From: Gordionus sp. m RMFG-2023
Taxonomy: Eukaryota > Nematomorpha > Gordioida > Chordodea > Parachordodidae
Assembly: GCF_954871325.1 (NCBI RefSeq)
Contig: NC_088775.1
Coordinates: 30,915,561 to 30,979,560, forward strand
Reading direction: 5' to 3'
Length of the DNA: 64,000 nt
Part shown: positions 57,045 through 64,000 of the stretch, in pieces
Numbering within the stretch: position 1 is the first letter of the stretch
Layout of the letters: each line of letters starts with the position of its first letter
The notes under the pieces: generated by a model
Databases searched by the model: none
What the model was told of the DNA's origin: nothing
Seen by the model: only the letters and a program-made list of their open reading frames with translations
Made by a program: the position numbers and the translations under genes

Positions 57045-57228
57045 TTAATTAGTCGAGTTCTTCAGACTCATGGAAATCGACTAAAAACTTTAGCGACTAA
57101 AATGACTAATAATGACTAATTTAGTCGACTACAACGACTAATATAGTCAACTAATAAGACTAATATGTCGACTTAAACAACTAATTTAGTCGACTAAAAC
57201 GACTAATTTAGTCGACTAAGTTGATCTA
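57045..57228. mobile_element. Short-motif hAT end (GACTAATTTAGTCG array)
   Basis: It starts TAGTGTTGTTAATTAGTCGAG and continues with about ten CGACTAA/TTAGTCG motifs, the same TAGTGTTG start as the MITEs at 41893 and 49998 but with a different internal motif. The right terminus was not found. The hAT transposase relic at 57640-58280 may belong to it. Confidence 0.55.
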
Positions 57229-57480
57229 TTTAGTTAGCATATATAGGTAAAGGTAAAAATATATAATGTAAACATATTAAGTTAAAATTTATGTGAAGAT
57301 TTACCATAGAAAAGTGACAATTGTCATCGTTATTTTTGAACTTTTTTGAATTTTTTTCAAGTAAATAGGTAAAAATATATATTGTAAAGATGTTAAAATA
57401 AAATTTGAGTGAAAATGTACCATAGAAGAGTGACAATTGTCATAATCGTTATTTAAAATATTTTCGAATTTTTAAAAGTG
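57229..57480. repeat. Second copy of the ~115-bp foldback unit
   Basis: Two units with GTGAAGATTTACCATAGAAA, AGTGACAATTGTCATCGTTA and GACAATTGTCATAATCGTTA match the forward units at 39618-40020. It is probably a fragment of another foldback element of the same family. Confidence 0.8.
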
Positions 57481-57639
57481 CTAACGGATCTTGAAAAATT
57501 TTAACAATAGGAAGGCTAACAAACTTTTAACTTTTATTTGTTATTTAAAATTCATTAGATAAACATTAAAAAATATATGCTTCATAAAAATGTTTTTAAA
57601 TACCAGATTATCGATAACTGTTTCGAATGTTATCGTCTG

Positions 57640-58280
57640 AAAAATTAATGAGATAATAAAAAAACTTGTAGAATTTGATTGCAATTATCGGGTTGAAGTA
57701 TTTCGTCCTATAATTGATAAAATTATCATTAGAACGATTTTCTGCGAAAAAAGAACTTATTTTGGATGTATAATATTTACTTCATACATTTTGATGAAAA
57801 AAATAGTAAAGGTATTTCTGAAAAGCCTTTGGAAAAACTTACACGATTGGCAAATATATTGAGTGTTAAATTATATAATGAATTGTGTTCATTTGCCTGT
57901 GGATTCAAAGATTTAATAGCAGAATTAAATAAAACGGACGATGATATCGTATGAGCAGGTGAGGAGTCTAATGAAAAAGTAGAATAAGATAATAACTCAG
58001 AATGTGAAATGTGATAATAAATGTAACAATTGTTTAATATGCGTGTATGAAATTCTTAAAAGATACAATAGGCACACAAGTGTATACACTAATTTATTTT
58101 TCACATATGAATACATTTTAGCTTAATAATTTACTCAAGTTAATTGCGAGAGAACATTTAGTAGATTATAAATTATATAAAATAGGCTGAGAAATATTAT
58201 AGACGAAGAAAAATTAGGATCGTTTTAATGTTAGTATGAAAGATTTTAGTGGAGATTGAACTAAAATATATTCTTGTTTA
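57640..58280 (+). pseudogene. hAT transposase relic (central and C-terminal pieces)
   Basis: At 57766-57954 the frame includes SKGISEKPLEKLTRLANILS and LYNELCSFACGFKDLIAELN, resembling the insertion domain of animal hATs related to ZMYM1-type genes. At about 58140-58230 the words NCERTFSRL, and in another frame RNIIDEEKLGSF-like residues, mark the dimerisation domain. Several frameshifts and stops are present. The N-terminal half is absent. No terminal repeats can be matched to it with confidence. Confidence 0.55.
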
Positions 58281-58990
58281 TTTGGGCAAAGCTTCAAAGT
58301 TATTGAGATTTATCAACGTAAAAATTATATATTATCTTAATTCTTAAAAATCATGTAATTCAAAAAAATAATATTTAAAAAATTAATAAGTTAATAGAGA
58401 AAAAAAAACAACAAGCATTATTTATAAAATGAAATTTTATTTTTTAAATTTTTTTGGTATTTTTTAAAAAAATAGTGACGCTTTTGAAAGCAAATAATTT
58501 GGATTCATTTTTATTATTTCATGATAATAACAAATAATATGAATAAATAATAATTTTATATTATCATAAATATTTTCATCATTTAAATCGAATATTTTTT
58601 TATGCTTACTAAATTATGAAATTTTTAGTAAGGGTGTAGTGTTGAAACTGAATAATTTATTTTTTATTAGATCCTTAAAAAATTTGAAGAATGGGCATAT
58701 TTAAGTTTTATATGGGGGGAGGGCGAGCGTGGTTTAAATTTTTTTATATGGGCAGGGGAAGACGAAAAGTCTATAAAAATTATTTACATTTTTATTTCAC
58801 ATTTTTTTTACCCATGATTAAGTAGCGCTTCAATAACTAAAAATTCTGCATTCTTTATGATAAAAAAAATTCAAAGGAAGACGCATTTAATTTAATTCAA
58901 TTTATTAATAAATAAACCTACACATAATATAAAGATATTTTTTTTAAAATATGCGGAAATATATAGATTTAAAAAATGTTAATATAATAT
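58281..58990. other. AT-rich spacer
   Basis: No gene seen. At 58710-58770 two G-rich patches with GGGCAGGGGAAGACG resemble decayed element ends. Confidence 0.4.
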
Positions 58991-59009
58991 CATTATAAAA
59001 GTTCTATGT

Positions 59010-60740
59010 CCCAGCAATCAATAGATAAACATTACTTCAAAGTGATGGATGAAAGGCGGTTACGTTTTTTAGTCATGCATTCCACTGCTTTGCTAAAGAT
59101 TCTTTCGCTGGCAATACTCGTAGTTTGCTGAGCCAAAAAGTCTCTGGCCATTAAAGACAAAGTTGGATATATTGAGCTGTTTTTATGCCACCAATCGAGT
59201 ACATTGGTTGTCGGACTAGCTACTTCCGCTTTTAAATATGTATCTATTTCATCTGTGGCATGATGTGGAATTTCATAATTAGCCCTAAATAATAAAGAAA
59301 ATATATATATAACTATGTAATCATATTTACCTTCTTAGTTTATTATGTATACGCACAGAATAAGGCATGGCTTTCATATCGGGCTCTTTGTAATCGTACG
59401 CTGACGATCCTGACATTGTACTTTTATATTTAATATATAACGTTTCGAAATTTAAATAATCAAGAATATTTATAAATTTAGGCAAAAATTTTTTCTTTGT
59501 CTTTGGGTCTAACAAACACGATATATAGTTTGAAAGAGTATTCATGTGTTTCATATATATCTTTGATTTTTTTTAACATAACACTAGCAGCATTTTTTAA
59601 TGTTTGGTTTTCATGATTTTCACTAACATCTTCTAGTGTTTTGACAATTTCATCTATAAATAAAACTGCCGAACCAATTGTAGAATTTGTATCTGAGGAT
59701 ATTTCTTGGGTAATATTGAAGAATGGTTTCAAAAATATTTTAAAATCTTTTAAAAATTCTCTTCATTATTTATAATAATTTGATTATCAGGAAGGCTGAC
59801 TTTCTTGCCTATATTATTTACCACATCAATATTCTTTAAATATAAAATTAAATTTAAAAATGGTGTTTGTTATTTCTTTATTAATTATGAAAATCATTAA
59901 GAATTTGGAATTCCATCTTGTGACGGATGACATCAAGTGGTATACGAGTCCCACCTGATAATTCCATATATTCCTTCATAAATTTGGGGGAATTATGCAA
60001 CTTTTTAACGAATTTATTTAATTTTTACAATTTTTCATTCATAACATTCATTCCTGAGCTCACTATTATATTTAATATATGAGCCAGGCATCTAATGCTA
60101 TATAGACAATAACCGTATTTATCCATATAAAATTTTGTCATAATAGACACAGAAGAGAGAAAATTCTTTGCATTATCGATTGTAATGGACATTATTTTTT
60201 CTTGTATGCCAAAAGATTGGAGAGAGGATTAAATATTATTTGATATTTCCTCACCCGTATGTGGATGAGGTAAATCTGTTAGACCAAGTAGGAAATTGAC
60301 AAATTTCCAATTTTTGTCAATATAATGTATTGTAATAGAACAATAAGATATTGAGTTTATTCCGGTCCATATGTCCGTTGTAAGGCAGATTTTACTATTG
60401 ACCTGTTTAAGGTCTTTAATAATTTTATTTTTAGATTTTTTATATAAATCTTTAACATAGCAGGCAGCCGTCTGCCTGCACCATATCTTCTCATTTTTAA
60501 ATATAAATGAGAATATATCTCTGAAATAAGTCGATTCTATTTTATTAAATGAGATGTTACATTGTATAATATATTTCATAATTAATTTATTGAATTGCGT
60601 ATTTTCATGAGATGCTAATTTTCTTATCCCTACTAATGAATGACTTTTTTTGTTTTTGTTTTCCATTCTTAAATGCGAATGTGATTTAGAAATGTGCCTT
60701 TTTAAATTTGCTAAAAATATATTATAATCGTATATTAAAT
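59010..60740 (-). pseudogene. hAT transposase with BED-finger tail, about four breaks, one short intron
   Basis: Read from 60740 leftward: the end of a BED-type finger (FLANLKRHISKSHSHL), then 60666-60229 (CRQTAACYVKDLYKK, LTTDIWTGINSISYCSITIH with a catalytic-type Asp in TTDIW, GLTDLPHPHTGEEI). Then about 60200-59900 with DNAKNFLSSVSIMTKFYMDK and SIRCLAHILNIIVSSGMNVM. Then 59732-59478 (AVLFIDEIVKTLEDVSENHE) and 59554-59327 (ISCLLDPKTKKKFL). Finally, after a probable 46-bp intron, about 59284-59030 carries the dimerisation domain (NVLDWWHKNSSIYPTLSLMA, TSIASERIFSKAVECMTKKR). Two of the breaks are single stops or frameshifts. The order is complete, so this is a fairly recent hAT in the Tam3/hobo-like BED group. 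No terminal repeats were identified. Confidence 0.85.
59285..59330 (-). other. Putative 46-bp intron in hAT gene
   Basis: On the minus strand the sequence after AAACTAAGAAG begins GTAAATATG and ends TTATTTAG. The upstream frame would otherwise stop at once, and splicing leads into the dimerisation domain (NYEIPHHATDEIDTYLK). The length matches very compact introns. Confidence 0.6.
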
Positions 60741-61303
60741 TTTAATAATACATTCTTGAGGCTGTATACTATAATGTGTATTGCAGTATATAGACTACCG
60801 GCGAGATTTTGTCGGAGTCATCTTGAATACATTCGAAATATTTAACTTACTAGATGTAGATATATCAGAAATCTGTGATAAGTCACTTATAATAGCATAT
60901 TGGCTAGTCAATGGCTCTATCTATATATTATTTATACATAAAAAATATATTTTATCATTTAAAATTGATTTATTGTTATTATAAAAAAAAGGTTATATTA
61001 TATTATATATTTTTAAATTGTTAAAATTTTATACTATCGAAATATATTACATCTGAATCTGTGTCAAACCCACGAATATTGATTCCTTCATTGTTTATGA
61101 TTTCATAACTATTTTCTACTGCATTGTGAATACTATCGGCCTTTTGATTCTATAAAATATTGTGCATAGTTAATGTTGTTAATGTACTTAGTCAAAAACT
61201 GAGTTAATTTTTGGGCGAAAAATCGACCCAAAATGACTCCTTATAATGGATCGAGATCGATAGAATTAAAGATTCAAGTAAGAATTGAATAAATAGATTA
61301 GAA
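60741..61303. other. AT-rich spacer, hAT-type end near 61175
   Basis: 61175-61250 (AATGTTGTTAATGTACTTAG, then GGGCGAAAAATCGACCC) resembles the TAGTGTTGTTAA type of hAT end. The minus-strand stretch at 61035-61150 (NAVENSYEIINNEGINIRGF) may be an acidic N-terminal piece of a transposase. Neither is certain. Confidence 0.3.
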
Positions 61304-61410
61304 AAATGGGTATAATCGACAATGGTCCACAATTTATTTCAAATGAATTTATTAAATGGTGTAAAAACAAAAACGTAGGACATTTAAAAATACACCGTAT
61401 CATCCAAGGT
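61304..61410 (+). pseudogene. LTR-retroelement integrase fragment
   Basis: The stretch IDNGPQFISNEFIKWCKNKN matches the second catalytic Asp region of Ty3-type integrases. Only about 35 residues remain before a palindromic repeat begins. It is a broken fossil. Confidence 0.65.
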
Positions 61411-61662
61411 AATTTTAAGTATTTTTATATCAATGAACTAAAAATTAAAATCACAATCCAAAAAATCTAAGCATTTTTGGATAGAGAATTTAATTCTGAG
61501 TTTAATGAAAAATACTTAAAATTACGTTTAATAGGTTAGTCTTTTTCCTGTGACGCGACAAAAATTTTTTAATTTCGAATCGATAAATTAAAAAAATACA
61601 ACTAAGCATTTTTGGATAGAGAATTTAATTATTATTTCATTGATATAAAAATACTTAAAATT
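61409..61662. mobile_element. Small palindromic element (about 250 bp)
   Basis: GGTAATTTTAAGTATTTTTA at the left and TAAAAATACTTAAAATTACG at the right are inverse. The block GCATTTTTGGATAGAGAATT occurs twice inside (about 61480 and 61610). A related block (CGGTTTCGGATAGAGAATTA) is at the very end of the window. It sits directly after the integrase fragment, probably an insertion into it. Confidence 0.55.
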
Positions 61663-62079
61663 ACGTTTAAAATGTTAGCCTTTTCCCTTTGAAAAAATAT
61701 TTTTAAAAAAAAATTTACCATTTAATTTATATTTGTTAATTACTACGTAAACCAGTGCTTACAATATCTTTATACTTACTATCAATTTAGTTTTGAAAAA
61801 AACTTAAAAATTCCATTTTTTAAAAATTGTATTCATAACGAAATATAATTTAATCAAAAATTTAATTTCTAAATTAACCCTTTAAAGCTCGACTTTTTAA
61901 AATATACTAAAAAAAATTTTTTATAAAAAATCTTCATTAATATACACTAATCATGTAAAATTTTTATTTCGACTATTTTTTCATAGTTTACAGGTAAAAA
62001 AAAAATCATGATACAATTTGACATCATTGAGCGAAATGCATGTATAAAAAAATATATATGTATTTATTATGAAATGTTT
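61663..62079. other. AT-rich spacer
   Basis: No gene or element end seen. Confidence 0.4.
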
Positions 62080-62460
62080 TGAAACAATTTCTATCCTGGT
62101 TAGAGTATAAATAAATTTCACATTTTTCACACTTAGTCCTTGAATATGCTCTAACACATAGTTTACACCTTTTTCGAGTTTTGGACGCTTCTGGCCAATT
62201 ATGATATTACCTGAAATAACCTAGATCCTTTTTGTAATTTAGGAGTTTCATTTAAAGGTCTCCCTGTTTTTCTTTTACTAATTTTACCTGCCATTAATAA
62301 AGCAGTAACTATATGAATACTAGCACCTTCATGAATATTATCAAGTTCTATGTGGAGTGCATTTGTCGGCGAATCTATATCCATATTATCAATAGGATGA
62401 TTAAAATTATCCTCACCATCATCAATATCTGTTATCGAAATATCACCTTCAATTATAATT
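62080..62460 (-). pseudogene. piggyBac transposase C-terminal relic
   Basis: The minus-strand frame 62384-62199 reads HIVTALLMAGKISKRKTGRP, the basic linker before the piggyBac C-terminal zinc domain. At about 62205-62085 another frame gives NWPEASKTRKRCKLCVRAYS and RTKCEKCEIYLYSNQDRNCF, with the expected C-x2-C pairs and a final FKTFHN. A frame change or a short intron lies between the two. The catalytic part is absent. The copy is not closely similar to the 5885-7603 gene (different linker and tail residues), so it is a separate family. Confidence 0.75.
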
Positions 62461-64000
62461 ATTTTATAAGACTATAAAAATAAAATATATAAATTCAATG
62501 TTAATAAAATAACTTATTAAATTCTCAATGATTTAATTTGGGATCATAATTTTAAAAATATATTTACAAAAATAATTAAAATTTAAAAAAAATATAAATT
62601 CATGATGAGATACTTGAATATTAAATCTTCTTTATAAAATAAACAGTTTTCAGAATTTTTCAATTAAAATATATTTAAATAATTAAAATCACATAATTTA
62701 GAAAAAATTGAACGGAAATTTAGTCAAATCTTATAAATTAAATAATTGAGAGGTTTTAAGCCTTTATTGCTACATTTCAACATTAAAAAAAATCCTCTAT
62801 TGCTCACCTATAAAAACTTAAATAAAATAATCATTGAGATTGTTTAAAATATTATTTTTTGATATTTATTGAAATTATATAATATAAAATACAAAAATTA
62901 CAAAATAATTTATAACTGGGGGAGGGACATATTTTTTCCACTGTGTATTATATACATTATTTTTTGTTATGAAAAGAAAAATCGATTTCTTTTAGCGTTA
63001 ATACATAACGAAATTTTACAAATAAAACATTCCCAGGATGTCCTAATATATTTTCTCAAGGGATTCCGAATTACTAGCAAGATTTTTTATAGAAATATGA
63101 TCCGATCTCTTTTTCTTTGTATCATCAGCGACAAATTTTTTATGAAATTTTGAAGGAGTCGATATTGGATTGCTTTTCAAGGATGATGATACACCCAAGT
63201 CAAGAATCTTTTGAGATAGAAGATTTTAGATAATTTTTAATCGAAATAGAGACCTCTTATATAATAACCAGACCGTAATCTGATATAAAATTTGGTGAGG
63301 GTATTGTAATTTCTCTCCAATTTAATTTAATTAAGTTGTCCTCGACCTCCTTTGAGTATATATCAAAAGAAGAATCCAAATCAGTTGAACATATATCAGA
63401 CAAGAAAATTTTTTTGAAAAATTTTATAAAAATATAATATTTTTAATATATAAATGTAAAATAAGCATTATTGCACAGTGGGACATAGAATGACCGGATA
63501 CATTTTTTGTAACTGCCAAAAAAATAAATGATCATTTTTAAAAATATTGATATTTATGATAAATATGTAGAATATATAAATGTTTCTTATCATTTTTTAT
63601 TTATCAATTATACCAGAATTTTGCTAAAGTAGATTTTAAATTTTATAAAAAATATTTTGCATAAAATAAAATAAAAAGGCGGGATTGATAAAATACGAAA
63701 CTTTTTGCGAGCAAAAAAATTATAATAAACATAAATAATATAATTTTTTAAATGGGATAAATTTATACCACTGTGTATTAAATAAAATAAAAAAATCAAG
63801 CCGGGTTAAATATGTCCCACCATATATTAAAGGTCCTTTTTTAGGTGTGACAAATTTCAACCGGCTGTGTAATAAAGGTAAACGTTAAAAAATGGCATGA
63901 AATATAACGATATCAAATTAGCTCACATTTTGCGAACCGGAAACGTAAAAAAATTCATCTAAGCGGTTTCGGATAGAGAATTAAATTCTGAGTTGTGAAC
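62461..64000. other. AT-rich region, repeated GGGACATATTT motifs, no gene assigned
   Basis: The frame at 62869-63153 is open but has no family I recognise, and its composition follows the A/T background. GGGACATATTTTTTCCACTG with TGTATTATA (62926) and the inverse arrangement near 63765-63820 (CCACTGTGTATTAAATAAAA ... ATATGTCCCACCATA), plus CACAGTGGGACATAG at 63474, suggest ends of a small element family (62926-63825), unproven. The final 30 bp resemble the repeat in 61409-61662. Confidence 0.35.

Noticed and set aside
62869-63153. A 94-residue protein-coding gene
   Set aside because: The frame follows A/T composition with many Lys/Ile/Phe, has no recognised motif, and lies in repeat-like DNA. 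It is kept only as part of a spacer note.
1-64000. tRNA or rRNA genes
   Set aside because: No cloverleaf-like A and B boxes or conserved rRNA blocks were seen by eye; no tool could be run to confirm their absence.

Overview
The window looks like a strongly AT-rich eukaryotic nuclear genome, probably an invertebrate animal. I see no confident host gene, tRNA, rRNA or CRISPR. Almost everything recognisable is transposon DNA, mostly hAT elements, with piggyBac, MULE, Ginger-type, long-TIR and Ty3-like LTR elements nested inside one another. The mix (piggyBac with a Cys-rich tail, animal-type MULEs, the 'SHGK-PCD' orphan protein family, BED-finger hATs) points to a metazoan such as a cnidarian or arthropod. 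I cannot name the species. Two putative introns of 46 and 58 bp are very short.

Layout. 1-1080: a decayed, intron-bearing hAT transposase. 1901-2293: a small Ginger1-like MITE with a TATA duplication. 3206-5035: a hAT element with a perfect 8-bp duplication and a second small element inside. 5754-8466: a nearly intact piggyBac transposase (one in-frame TGA) surrounded by piggyBac-type termini. 8411-11064: a decayed hAT with a nested hAT MITE. 11069-12314: a MULE relic. 13280-17010: an element with ~500-bp inverted repeats and a 6-bp duplication whose only genes belong to an invertebrate orphan family. It has inserted into or next to a Ty3-like fossil (17011-18265). 18284-22233: a MULE with TCGCGAA-rich ends.

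24138-32975: the largest unit, a Ginger1-like element with TGTCG...CGACA ends, a TATA duplication and kilobase-scale inverted arms. The arms carry a ~117-bp G-rich minisatellite, and two other elements have inserted into it. 33000-34760: a hAT relic, nested short-motif MITEs and a retroelement endonuclease fragment. 35130-41262: a foldback element built from ~115-bp repeats in opposed arms. A 4391-bp hAT (35174-39564), which carries its own 25-bp satellite, has landed in the left arm. 41905-43297: a piggyBac relic inside a hAT MITE. 44283-48219: a hAT with a BED finger and a long palindrome. 48753-56861: a bounded Ty3-like LTR fossil containing a second LTR fossil, a hAT relic, a hAT MITE and 21-bp tandem repeats. 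57045-64000: further hAT, piggyBac and integrase relics in AT-rich DNA.

How the parts relate. The precise duplications show many separate hAT insertions, and the nesting gives relative ages (for example, the foldback element is older than the hAT in its arm). Two themes recur. hAT ends in this genome are built of short self-complementary motifs particular to each family. Three unrelated element types carry tandem minisatellites inside their arms or bodies. All positions were read by eye, and similarity statements rest on recognition of family motifs, not on searches.
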